Source of the DNA: Methylomonas sp.
GTDB taxonomy: Bacteria; Pseudomonadota; Gammaproteobacteria; Methylococcales; Methylomonadaceae
DNA: 35,975 nt
Reading direction: 5' to 3'
NCBI GenBank assembly: GCA_026988195.1
Contig: JALSLS010000417.1
Coordinates: 1-35,975, forward strand
Each line of letters starts with the position of its first letter. Positions within the stretch are counted from its first letter, which is position 1. Of the stretch, positions 10,606 through 20,016 are shown one piece after another. The position numbers and the translations under genes are program-made. A model generated the notes under the pieces. It was not told the origin of the DNA. It searched no databases and saw nothing but the letters and a program-made list of their open reading frames with translations.

Positions 10606-10634
10606 AATCGGGAAGTTAATAAATCCGTGCTCCT
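10606..10634. repeat. Degraded terminal fragment of type-C hairpin element
   Basis: aatcgggaagttaataaatccgtgctcct compared with type-C end aaccgggaagttatttcatgcacattcct. Confidence 0.5.
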
Positions 10635-10716
10635 TATAGTCGGAATGACATATTATACAAAGTATATTTCTCACTTCATTGATACACTAAAACCGTACAA
10701 ACTATAAATTCATAAT

Positions 10717-13700
10717 ATGGCAAGTAACCCAGAGCAACGTTGGCAATTTTGGATAGACAGAGGGGGTACTTTTACAGATGTAGTTGCCCGTAAACCCAAT
10801 GGTCAGTTGGTTACTCGTAAATTATTGTCTGAAAACCCTGAACAATATAAAGATGCAGCGCTTGAAGCAATGCGTCAACTTTTAGGCGGTGAGCTTGATG
10901 GGGCTAGTATTTCGGCAGTTAAAATGGGAACGACAGTTGGGACTAATGCGCTATTAGAGCGTAAAGGTGAGCCAACAGCTCTATTAATCACCGCTGGTTT
11001 TAAAGATTGTTTACGTATCGCTTATCAAAACCGACCTGATATTTTTGCTTTAAATATTCAGTTACCTGAATTGCTTTATAAAGAAGCGGTAGAAATTCAA
11101 GAACGTGTCAATGTTAAAGGCGAGATTCTTACTCCATTGAATACAGAACAGGCAAGGCAATCATTACAGAAACTCTATGATAAAGGCTTTCGTGCCATTG
11201 CTATTGTATTAATGCATGCTTGGCGTTATCCCTGTCATGAATTGCTTTTAGCACAATTGGCAAAAGATATAGGGTTCCCTCAGATTTCAATTTCTCATCA
11301 AACCAGTCCCTTTATGAAAATTGTCAGTCGGGGTGATACCACGGTCGTCGATGCTTATTTATCTCCCATATTAAGACGTTACGTTGCTCAAGTTTCAGAA
11401 GGTTTAAGCACTAAAAAACCACCTCGACTGATGTTTATGCAATCTAATGGCGGCTTAGCTGATGCACAGCGATTTCAAGGTAAAGATAGTATTTTATCAG
11501 GCCCTGCAGGCGGTATTATAGGTGCAATAGCAACCGCAAAAGGCGCTGGTTTCAAAAAAATTATTGCATTCGATATGGGAGGTACTTCGACAGATGTGGC
11601 TCATTATTGTGGGGAATTAGAGCGTAGTTTTGAAACGGAAGTAGCAGGTGTACGGATGCGTGTCCCAATGATGAATATACACACTGTTGCTGCTGGAGGC
11701 GGCTCCTTACTTTATTTTGATGGGATGCGTTATAGAGTTGGGCCTGAATCAGCAGGTGCTAATCCTGGCCCCGCCGCTTATAGGCGAGGTGGTGGTTTAA
11801 CAGTGACAGATGCCAATGTAATGCTAGGTAAGTTGCCATTATTTCCTAAAGTTTTTGGTGAGCGGGGTGATTTATCTTTAGATCACCAGCAAGTTAAGCA
11901 ACTTTTTACTGAGCTTGCCTACGAAATAAAACAAAAAACGCTTAGTGAACCTAGTATAGAGCAGGTTGCTGAAGGTTTTTTAAGCATTGCTGTAGAAAAT
12001 ATGGCAACAGCTATTAAAAAAATATCTGTACAAAAAGGCTATAACGTTTCTGAATATACCTTATGTTGTTATGGTGCGGCAGGGGGGCAGCATGCCTGTA
12101 AAGTTGCTGATAGACTGGGCATGAAGACGATTATGATCCATCCCTTTTCTGGTGTGTTATCTGCATACGGTATGGGGTTGGCTGATTTTCGTTTATTAAA
12201 GGATAAAGCACTGGAATTGGCTTGGAATGAAGTATCGACTGAACAGTTAGATATATTTTTTGCTGAGTTAAAACAACAGGGAGAAATAGAATTACAGCTA
12301 CAGGCACAAGGTGACCAGCCGATTAGCTTTATTTGTCAGCTTAATCTGCGCTATTTTGGGACTGATACCGCTTTATCTGTCGGGTATGCTGACAAAAATA
12401 GTATGCTCAATGAATTTGAAGCGATTTATCAACAACAGTTTGGATTCAAATATCAGGATAAAGCTTTAATTGTTGAGTCTATACTACTTGAGGTGATTGC
12501 AAAAAATAAAACGGTTGAAGAGTGTGTTGCTGTAACGCAAAAAGTGCAGGCACTGCCACTAAAATATAGGGCAATGTTTAGTAACAATAGTTTTCATAAT
12601 ACGCCTATCTATCAACGTGAAGCACTAGCCAGTGGGCAAATCATAAAGGGTGCAGCTGTTATTGTCGAGCCGACTTCAACCATTATTATAGAACCTGAGT
12701 GGCAAGCCCAAGTTAGCCCAGAGTATAATTTAATTTTGACTCGGGTTAAACCTTTACAGCAACAGTACGCCATAGGGACTCAGGTTGATCCTGTGATGCT
12801 AGAGATATTTAATAAGCTGTTTATGTCGATTGCCGAACAAATGGGCTTTGTGCTACAAAAAACGGCTTATTCAGTCAATATTAAAGAGCGTTTGGATTTT
12901 TCCTGTGCTTTATTTAATCAGCAGGGCGAGTTAATCGCTAATGCGCCTCATATACCTGTGCATTTAGGTTCGATGGGGGAGGCGGTACAGGCTTTGCTAA
13001 AGGCTGAAACTATCCAACAAGGTGAGGTTTATTTATTAAATTCGCCTTATCAAGGCGGTACGCATTTACCTGATATTACAGTGGTCAGCCCTGTGTTTTC
13101 TGGTCATGGTAAATTACTGTTTTATGTGGCCTCTCGTGGGCATCATGCTGATGTTGGTGGCATTACAGCGGCTTCTATGCCTGCATATAGTCAACATATT
13201 AGCGAAGAAGGCTTATTAAGTGCAGGTTTAAAAATTGTACAAGATGATTTGTTTCTAGAAAGTAGGGTAAGGGAATGGTTACAATCTTCAGAGTATCCCG
13301 CGCGTAATTGTGATCAAAATATTGCGGATTTACAAGCACAAATTGCGGCTAATAATAAAGGCGTATTAGAACTTAAAAAAATGGTGGCACATTATTCCTT
13401 AGCGACCGTACAAAGTTATATGCAACATGTACAAAATAATGCGGCTGAAACAGTTCGTCGAATTTTGTCCAGCTTATCTGATGGGTATTTTGTTCAAGCG
13501 TTAGATAATGGTGCAAAAATTGCTGTTAGAATAATTATAAATAAGGAGCAACAAACAGCTAAAATTGATTTTTCAGGCACAAGTCAGCAATTAAATAATA
13601 ATTTCAATGCACCTGCTGCTGTTTGTAAAGCTGCTGTATTGTATGTATTTAGAACATTGGTGAATGATGATATTCCTTTAAATGCAGGGTGTTTACAGCC

Positions 13701-14304
13701 TCTGGAAATAATTATTCCAGAAGGCAGTATGTTAAACCCCAAATACCCTGCAGCTGTTGTAGCGGGGAATGTAGAAACCTCTCAGCATATTGTTGATGCT
13801 TTATATGGTGCACTGGGAGTGTTAGCCGGTTCACAAGGGACAATGAATAATTTGACCTTTGGAAACGATGAATATCAGTATTATGAAACTATCTGCGGTG
13901 GATCAGGGGCAGGTGCTAATTTTGATGGCTGTGATGCCGTGCAGACTCATATGACTAATTCTCGCATTACAGATCCTGAAATTTTAGAATGGCGGTTCCC
14001 TGTATTATTAGAAGAATTTTCTATTCGTAAAAATAGTGGTGGAAAGGGGCAGTATCAGGGGGGAAATGGAGTGTTTAGAAAAATAAAGTTTTTGAATTCT
14101 ATGACGGTTAGTATTTTATCCAGCCACCGTCTTAACCCTGCATTTGGCTTGCAGGGGGGATGTGTTGGAGCAGTAGGTGAAAATAAACTGATTCGCTATA
14201 ATGGTGAGCTTATTCAATTGGATGGTTGTGCTCAAATTATGGTGCAACAAGGTGATGCTTTAGAAATAAAGACACCGGCTGGCGGCGGCTATGGTTTGGC
14301 TTAG
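10717..14304 (+). CDS. 5-oxoprolinase / hydantoinase, fused HyuA + HyuB domains
   Basis: WIDRGGTFTDVVA, FDMGGTSTDVAHY (HyuA) and LINANAPHIPVHLGSM..., SPYQGGTHLPDITVVSPVF, GGGYG (HyuB) in one 1195-aa ORF. Confidence 0.9.
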   Translation: MASNPEQRWQFWIDRGGTFTDVVARKPNGQLVTRKLLSENPEQYKDAALEAMRQLLGGELDGASISAVKMGTTVGTNALLERKGEPTALLITAGFKDCLRIAYQNRPDIFALNIQLPELLYKEAVEIQERVNVKGEILTPLNTEQARQSLQKLYDKGFRAIAIVLMHAWRYPCHELLLAQLAKDIGFPQISISHQTSPFMKIVSRGDTTVVDAYLSPILRRYVAQVSEGLSTKKPPRLMFMQSNGGLADAQRFQGKDSILSGPAGGIIGAIATAKGAGFKKIIAFDMGGTSTDVAHYCGELERSFETEVAGVRMRVPMMNIHTVAAGGGSLLYFDGMRYRVGPESAGANPGPAAYRRGGGLTVTDANVMLGKLPLFPKVFGERGDLSLDHQQVKQLFTELAYEIKQKTLSEPSIEQVAEGFLSIAVENMATAIKKISVQKGYNVSEYTLCCYGAAGGQHACKVADRLGMKTIMIHPFSGVLSAYGMGLADFRLLKDKALELAWNEVSTEQLDIFFAELKQQGEIELQLQAQGDQPISFICQLNLRYFGTDTALSVGYADKNSMLNEFEAIYQQQFGFKYQDKALIVESILLEVIAKNKTVEECVAVTQKVQALPLKYRAMFSNNSFHNTPIYQREALASGQIIKGAAVIVEPTSTIIIEPEWQAQVSPEYNLILTRVKPLQQQYAIGTQVDPVMLEIFNKLFMSIAEQMGFVLQKTAYSVNIKERLDFSCALFNQQGELIANAPHIPVHLGSMGEAVQALLKAETIQQGEVYLLNSPYQGGTHLPDITVVSPVFSGHGKLLFYVASRGHHADVGGITAASMPAYSQHISEEGLLSAGLKIVQDDLFLESRVREWLQSSEYPARNCDQNIADLQAQIAANNKGVLELKKMVAHYSLATVQSYMQHVQNNAAETVRRILSSLSDGYFVQALDNGAKIAVRIIINKEQQTAKIDFSGTSQQLNNNFNAPAAVCKAAVLYVFRTLVNDDIPLNAGCLQPLEIIIPEGSMLNPKYPAAVVAGNVETSQHIVDALYGALGVLAGSQGTMNNLTFGNDEYQYYETICGGSGAGANFDGCDAVQTHMTNSRITDPEILEWRFPVLLEEFSIRKNSGGKGQYQGGNGVFRKIKFLNSMTVSILSSHRLNPAFGLQGGCVGAVGENKLIRYNGELIQLDGCAQIMVQQGDALEIKTPAGGGYGLA

Positions 14305-14337
14305 GAATGAGAATTTAATAACTTATTAGGAATAACT

Positions 14338-14949
14338 ATGAAACGTACGGCTGTAAATCTTATTGTTGATATTGTCGCATTTATTGGCTTTGTTGTGCTG
14401 ACCACAACAGGAATTTTGATGCGCTATATTTTGCCTCCAGGGAGTGGGGGGTATTTAACTCTTTGGGGTTTTGATAGGCATGAATGGGGTGATATTCATT
14501 TCTGGGTCTCTATAGTCTTTTTTTCTATCCTTGCATTTCATTTATTTCTCCATTGGCGCTGGGTTTTAAATGTTGTAGCGGGACGGCCTCATCAATATTC
14601 AGGGATTCGGCTTGGATTAGGGGTTGTTGGTTTTTTGGCCGTTATTGCGCTTGCCATCTCGCCTTTATTAGCACCGGTAGAAAGAAATTTAAACAACAGC
14701 AGTAAATCTATCTATTCTAGTCATAAATATAATGATGTTTTAATTCGTGGGTCAATGACACTTCTGCTAATTGAAGATTCAACTGGAGTACCTGCCAACT
14801 ATATTATTGAATCTTTGAAATTACCGCAAACGATTCCTATAGATAAATCAATCGGATCATTAAAGAAACAATATGGTTTTGAAATAAATGATGTTAGAGC
14901 GATTGTTAAAGAGTACCAGAATAAAAAAATCTCTAGTAACAATAAATAG
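14338..14949 (+). CDS. DUF4405-like membrane protein (putative b-type cytochrome domain) with extra C-terminal region
   Basis: Multiple TM helices with paired His (RHEWGDIHFW, FHLFLHWRW) and TTGILMRYILPPG. Confidence 0.65.
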   Translation: MKRTAVNLIVDIVAFIGFVVLTTTGILMRYILPPGSGGYLTLWGFDRHEWGDIHFWVSIVFFSILAFHLFLHWRWVLNVVAGRPHQYSGIRLGLGVVGFLAVIALAISPLLAPVERNLNNSSKSIYSSHKYNDVLIRGSMTLLLIEDSTGVPANYIIESLKLPQTIPIDKSIGSLKKQYGFEINDVRAIVKEYQNKKISSNNK

Positions 14950-15001
14950 GTTTGTCTATCACTATGTCTTTTATTTTGATAGACCCCTTCAATTGATCTT
15001 A

Positions 15002-15214
15002 AGGAACGAGGATTCAATAATACCCAAGTCTGACTTGTCTTTTGGCTCCATAGGCATGCTAGAAAAACCGTTACGTAGCTTGCTATGGTCGCAACCAGCA
15101 TCCTGCTTCAAGCGACACTTGCACATCCATGTGCTTCGCGCCTGTTTCAGCGCCTTGCTATTGACAAAAAACAGCAGCTTATAAATTCCGCATCCGTGAC
15201 CGCGCGAAGTATAT
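15002..15214. repeat. Chimeric palindromic element (type-A left arm, apical insert, type-B right arm)
   Basis: 15000..15068 is identical to 16761..16829 (69 bp); about 15137..15214 matches the right half of the element at 34938..35103 (gcgcctgtttcag..cttgctat.gacaaaaa.cagcagcttataaattccgcatccgtgaccgcgcgaagtatat). Confidence 0.85.
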
Positions 15215-15266
15215 GTTATAACGCTTCTGCAAATTTAAATCGAAGAGGTCTTACCATTCAATGTTT

Positions 15267-16097
15267 TTAACTTTGTTGCTGCAAATGTACATCCATTTGC
15301 GGATAAGGAATATTTAAACCTTCCTGAGGGAAGGTTTTATAAACATTCTCATTCATTGCAAAATATACACCCCAGTAATCTGCTGCATTAACCCAAGCCC
15401 GCACTGTAAAGTTGACTGAGCTATCAGCTAATTCAGAAACTGCAATAAACACTTCAGGGTCTTTTAAAATCCTAGAGTCAGCATCACATAAATTTCTAAT
15501 CACTTGTTTTGCTTTATCAACATCATCGCCATAGCCAATACCAATAGTCCAATCGACACGACGTTTTTCTTCAGTTGAAAAGTTAGTCATTGCACCCGTT
15601 GATAGACCACCATTTGGAATAATGACAGTTTTATTATCAGGTGTTTTTAAAATAGTATTAAAAATCTGGATCTCTTTAACTGAGCCAATAAAACCTTGAG
15701 CTTCTATTACATCTCCGGCTTTAAAGGGTTTAAAGATAAGGATCATCACGCCACCAGCAAAATTCTGTAAAGTGCCAGAAAGTGCCATGCCAACAGCTAA
15801 ACCTGCTGCACCTAAAATAGCAATAAAGGATGTCATTTCAATGCCTAGCATACCCAGTACACTAATCACTAACATCACTTTAAGAAGCGAGCTAATTAAG
15901 CTTTTTAGAAAGGGCTGTAATGTAGGGTCAACTTTGCTTTTGTTCATGACTTTACCAACGCCATTAATTAAAGCTTTTATTATCCACCCCCCAATAATCC
16001 ATACGGCAAGCGCACCTAATATTTTTGGCCCGTATTCTAGGCCGATATTAGTTGCTTGAGTTAATATTTCATTAGGGTCGATATCTTCAGGGTTCAT
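15267..16097 (-). CDS. mscS: Small-conductance mechanosensitive channel (MscS family)
   Basis: LGAAGLAVGMALSGTLQNFAGGVMILIFKPFKAGDVIEAQG, TIIPNGGLSTGAMTNFS pattern. Confidence 0.93.
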   Translation of the reverse strand: MNPEDIDPNEILTQATNIGLEYGPKILGALAVWIIGGWIIKALINGVGKVMNKSKVDPTLQPFLKSLISSLLKVMLVISVLGMLGIEMTSFIAILGAAGLAVGMALSGTLQNFAGGVMILIFKPFKAGDVIEAQGFIGSVKEIQIFNTILKTPDNKTVIIPNGGLSTGAMTNFSTEEKRRVDWTIGIGYGDDVDKAKQVIRNLCDADSRILKDPEVFIAVSELADSSVNFTVRAWVNAADYWGVYFAMNENVYKTFPQEGLNIPYPQMDVHLQQQS

Positions 16098-16147
16098 TTG
16101 TTAAAGTCCTTATAAATGTTTAAAAATTTGTCTTATTGTCTTATAGT

Positions 16148-16552
16148 TTAATGTGTAATAACACGCGGTAATTCTTTTGCTTGACCAACCCAATCTTCTA
16201 CTTGAGATGTAGTTGGTATTTTACGAACTAGGTTTTTTTCTTCATTAATTTCAGCCATTTTAGCTTGAAGGTTTTCAGCATTTCTTTGTGCAAGTTCAGG
16301 CACTGTATCTACACCTGCTACTTTTAAAAGATCAGCATATTGGGTACTAATTCCTTTTACTCTAGCTAAATCAGCTCGATTAACCCAACCTAGGATTAGT
16401 TTTTCACTAACGCCCGATTTTTCTGCCAGTTCTTTACGCCCTTTTTTTTCACAACATGTTGTTAAAAGGTTTTCTAGAGAAGTAATACCCGCATCTTCTA
16501 GTTTTGTTGAATATGCTTCGCCAATGCCTTCAATTTCAGATAATTTAGCCAT
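16148..16552 (-). CDS. DUF4332-like helix-hairpin-helix protein
   Basis: IEGIGEAYSTKLEDAGITSLENLLTTCCEKKGRKELAEKSGVSEKLILGWVNRADLARVKGISTQYADLLKVAGVDTVPELA: tandem HhH pattern. Confidence 0.8.
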   Translation of the reverse strand: MAKLSEIEGIGEAYSTKLEDAGITSLENLLTTCCEKKGRKELAEKSGVSEKLILGWVNRADLARVKGISTQYADLLKVAGVDTVPELAQRNAENLQAKMAEINEEKNLVRKIPTTSQVEDWVGQAKELPRVITH

Positions 16553-16762
16553 GATGAGTGTCCTTTTTATAGATTAAAAAATAATAATGGAAAGATAAAT
16601 TTGATGTAAAGATACCATAATCTCCTAACAACTAGGTTGATTTTATTTTAAATATTAAAATTATTAGTTGGGTAGTATCGTAGTTGATCAAATAAAGTTA
16701 TTGATGATAATCAATGTTAACTGAATATAATATGAATGTTGATAGATGTTCAGGTTGGGCTA

Positions 16763-16974
16763 AGGAACGAGGATTCAATAATACCCAAGTCTGACTTGTC
16801 TTTTGGCTCCATAGGCATGCTAGAAAAACAGTTACGAAGCACAGGGATGTGCAAGTGTCACTTGAAGCAGGATGCTGTTTGTGACCGTTGCCCGCTATGC
16901 GCCTGTTTTTCTAACACGCCTATGAAGCCAAAACCCTGAACCATACTTTCGGGTATTATTAAATCCTCGTTCCT
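16763..16974. repeat. Type-A palindromic element, apparently complete (212 bp)
   Basis: AGGAACGAGGATT.AATAATACCC...GGGTATTATT.AAATCCTCGTTCCT terminal inverted repeat; inner arms TTTTGGCTCCATAGGCATGCTAGAAAAACAG / CTGTTTTTCTAACACGCCTATGAAGCCAAAA. Confidence 0.9.
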
Positions 16975-17014
16975 AACAGCTTTTTTAAGTAGCTGTCTGC
17001 CCAAATTTGATAAG

Positions 17015-18745
17015 TTATTTATTAGAAATGTTTTTTTTCAGAGCAGTAATTCTTCCTTGCGCTAAATACATGGGATTAATAACTTTAAGATAGAACATAA
17101 AATAGACGGATCCTGCTACCAGAAGTAGTGACTTTCCGAACCGCTGTAGAAGCATAGCGCGGGGGCGTAGGTAATGTAAGGTTGACAGGGTTTTCTCAAG
17201 TTTTGGTGCGAAAATAGTAGCTAACCATAAAAATAGACTCAAAAGTAATGCATAGACAGTATAAGAGTGGTCTAGGACGGGTTGAATAAGGGGAGACCAA
17301 GCATAAAATAGAGTGGTTGCTATTATTAATATGATGGGAGCCCAAAGCCAAGGGAAAGCATGTAATGGTTTGCCTACTAGGAGTTGAGAAATTTCAAGTT
17401 GCTTTAAATATTCTGGTTTAGGGTTCTCCATTAAATCAGCAATTTGATTGAATTTCCAAGAGGTTTCTGTTTTGGGGCTGGCACCGCTTAGCTTTCTGAG
17501 TTCTAATTTACTCATTTGGTAGGCATCTAACATTAATGAATAAGCTTCAACTTCTGTAAAAGCATCTAAATCCGTTCGCATTAAGGAAAGTTTTTCTTGT
17601 ACCTCGGGAGCAACTCCAAATTTCTCAGAACTAGGGGGTACGATGGTGTCGTCTTTAGGTGTATTAGTTTTATTGTTCCAACTTATTTCTTTACTTCCTA
17701 AACCTTTTCGTAAGTCGATAAAAGCAATATTTTTTTCTCCCTTGCTATCTATTAAATGTGATATTCCTTCACTACGGATGCGGTCTTGCAGGATTGAGCT
17801 AACTCGTAACACAACAGGTAGAGGAGATGTGTCGACCTCGTTCTCCATTCCCATTTGGCCGGAAGCATCGCTGATAATAAAATGGGTGCATTCGCTAGTT
17901 AATAAGCTTTCAATACCCTGATTATCAAAAACACCCCCATCAACCAGTTGGGGGGTGATTTTTTCATTTTCACTTTTGTCATAATAAAGGTCATTAATAG
18001 GCAGTGGCTCAAACAATCCAGGTACGCAGGCAGATGCAGCAACTGCATCGCCTAATTTAAAACTTTGCAAGGAGTCCGGCATTTTTTGATAGCCATTCCC
18101 TGTTGCCCTACGTAAGCGAATAGGTTTTGTATCAACCTCTATTGCTGTTTCTCGACTGCGTGGTTCACCCATGGTTCGAGCTGTAAATTGCCAGTTTCTT
18201 CCAGCATTAAGTGATGTTGCATTGAGTACAAGCACAGGTACTTTTGCTATTCTGTCATGATTATGATCTTTAGGGTTGAAGTTCTCAGAGCCGTCTTTGG
18301 GAGTGATTTTTAGATTCTGCATTTCAATTGGCTTATCTGAATTCTCTAAAACAGATTGGTATAGTAAATCATTATATAGTTCAGCAATGCGGTGACTGCG
18401 TGAATAATCCGCACCTTTCATTTTGAAGTTTTTTCTAACATCAGCAAGAATATTCATTCTGATATTCTTTTCAGTTGCTTTTAAAAAGTCAACCTCAATT
18501 GTTTGAATGATTTCAATGTAATCTTGATCGCTAATATCACCATCTACTTTAAGTTCTAAGCATTTTTTTAGGTGCATATAATATAAAGCACCGATAATAG
18601 ACCCTCCTGAAACAGTTGAAATAACTTCGACAGATTTCAACAAACCTTGCTCAGCCATTTGTGCTAATAGCCCGATATGAAAAAAAGATGCACGAAGCCC
18701 TCCGCCTGAAAGAGCTAAACCAATTTTTTTTGATGGATAAGACAT
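17015..18745 (-). CDS. Patatin-like phospholipase with C-terminal TM region
   Basis: GLALSGGGLRASFFHIGLL oxyanion region, STVSGGSIIGAL nucleophile region, VDGGVFDNQG catalytic Asp; hydrophobic helices near the C-terminus. Confidence 0.88.
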   Translation of the reverse strand: MSYPSKKIGLALSGGGLRASFFHIGLLAQMAEQGLLKSVEVISTVSGGSIIGALYYMHLKKCLELKVDGDISDQDYIEIIQTIEVDFLKATEKNIRMNILADVRKNFKMKGADYSRSHRIAELYNDLLYQSVLENSDKPIEMQNLKITPKDGSENFNPKDHNHDRIAKVPVLVLNATSLNAGRNWQFTARTMGEPRSRETAIEVDTKPIRLRRATGNGYQKMPDSLQSFKLGDAVAASACVPGLFEPLPINDLYYDKSENEKITPQLVDGGVFDNQGIESLLTSECTHFIISDASGQMGMENEVDTSPLPVVLRVSSILQDRIRSEGISHLIDSKGEKNIAFIDLRKGLGSKEISWNNKTNTPKDDTIVPPSSEKFGVAPEVQEKLSLMRTDLDAFTEVEAYSLMLDAYQMSKLELRKLSGASPKTETSWKFNQIADLMENPKPEYLKQLEISQLLVGKPLHAFPWLWAPIILIIATTLFYAWSPLIQPVLDHSYTVYALLLSLFLWLATIFAPKLEKTLSTLHYLRPRAMLLQRFGKSLLLVAGSVYFMFYLKVINPMYLAQGRITALKKNISNK

Positions 18746-18960
18746 AACTATTTCCTTGGATTATTAGGGTAGGGTTAATCAGAGATTATTCAATATAACA
18801 TTGATTGAGCATCAGGGAGTAAGCAAATAACCTAGTGAGGCTTTTGTCTTCAATAAGTTTTATTGAGTAAAAAATAGGGTATCGTTCATACCCCACCCAA
18901 AGTAGTTGACACTTTTCTATTCCATGCTCGCATAAAATTGGACGCGGGTCTTTAGCCCAG

Positions 18961-19119
18961 CAAGATGCAAAACTGAGCTACCAACTAAAGCGGGATAGAT
19001 CTTCATGTAAAAAAGTAGGGTGGGCAGTTTTTTTGCCCACCATCAATGCCACAATACGGTGGGCAGAAAAGATTGCCCCACCCTACAGTTTATAAACTGT
19101 CTCGCCGTAAATTCGTAGC
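18961..19119 (+). repeat. GTAGGGTGGGCA-type intergenic palindromic repeat, copy 2
   Basis: gtagggtgggcag...gcccacc...ggtgggcag...gccccaccctac nested inverted repeats; homologous to the reverse complement of 7427..7542. Confidence 0.8.
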
Positions 19120-19185
19120 CCAAAGCTGAGCTAAAAATATACTTTCGGAAGGCTGTGTGGTGAAAATGAAAAGGATATTAAGTTT

Positions 19186-20016
19186 TTAAAACAATTCCCA
19201 TACGGGTTGTATATTGTCTGGTAATGGAGCCAAGCGTCCTAGTTCAACCCATTGGTTTTCAGGGGTATGAAAGTCAGACCCTACCGATGCTGCTAGTTGA
19301 TATTGATGAGCAAATGTTATTGATTTTCTAATTTCATCGGCTGAGCTGCGCCCTGTGATGATTTCAATTCCTTGGCCGCCAGCATCTTTAAATGCAGATA
19401 GAAAACGACGCATCCAGCTGGCTGTTAATTTGTATCTTAATGGGTGAGCAACGACTGCGACTCCACCTGCTTGATTTATCCAATGAATAACATCGTGTAA
19501 ATCGGCCCAAATTGTGGAAACAAAAGCGGTTTTTCCTTTACCTAAGTACCTGTCAAAAGCTTGTTGCTGAGTGCTTACATAGCTATTTTCAAGTAAAAAT
19601 TTAGCAAAATGAGCGCGTGTAATCATTCCACCATTTGCCATTGTGACGACTGCTTCATAAGCATTTGGAACGCGTCGTTTTTCTAGTTTTAAGGCTATCT
19701 TTTTGGCTCGTTCTGTACGTAACAGTTGTAAGCTTTTGATGTTTGAATTTAAGGTGGCATTTTGAGGGTCAATATTTAAACCAAGGATATGAAAACATTT
19801 GTTTTCCCAAGTGGTTGATATTTCTATTCCTGGAATGTAGTTTATATTATTAGCAACAGCAGATTCTGCAGCTTCTTGCTGGCCATTAATCGTGTCATGA
19901 TCAGTTAGGGCGAGTGAAGTAACCCCTTGCTGGTGAGCTCGTTCAACAACTTCTTTTGGACTTAATGAGCCATCAGAGGCGGTGGAGTGACAATGTAAAT
20001 CGTACTTTTCATTCAT
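19186..20016 (-). CDS. PHP-domain phosphoesterase (RNase AM / TrpH-YciV type)
   Basis: YDLHCHSTASDGSLSPKEVVERA, LTDHDTINGQ, PGIEIST, VVAHPLRY, GSDFHTPE. Confidence 0.9.
   Translation of the reverse strand: MNEKYDLHCHSTASDGSLSPKEVVERAHQQGVTSLALTDHDTINGQQEAAESAVANNINYIPGIEISTTWENKCFHILGLNIDPQNATLNSNIKSLQLLRTERAKKIALKLEKRRVPNAYEAVVTMANGGMITRAHFAKFLLENSYVSTQQQAFDRYLGKGKTAFVSTIWADLHDVIHWINQAGGVAVVAHPLRYKLTASWMRRFLSAFKDAGGQGIEIITGRSSADEIRKSITFAHQYQLAASVGSDFHTPENQWVELGRLAPLPDNIQPVWELF

Noticed and set aside
10717-14304. 5-oxoprolinase-like giant ORF as an unusual new fusion
   Set aside because: HyuA-HyuB fusions in one polypeptide are an established 5-oxoprolinase architecture.
14888-15270. ORFs 14888..15184(+), 15085..15270(+) and 16736..16939(+); the first and last share peptide LRNEDSIIPKSDLSFGSIGMLEK
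   Set aside because: The shared peptide is a by-product of the 69-bp identical repeat; the ORFs lie in palindromic noncoding elements with no protein-family signal.
17015-18745. Patatin-like protein as a CBASS/CapV-type antiviral effector
   Set aside because: No cyclic-nucleotide synthase, Cap2/Cap3 or other defence gene nearby; neighbours are housekeeping genes.
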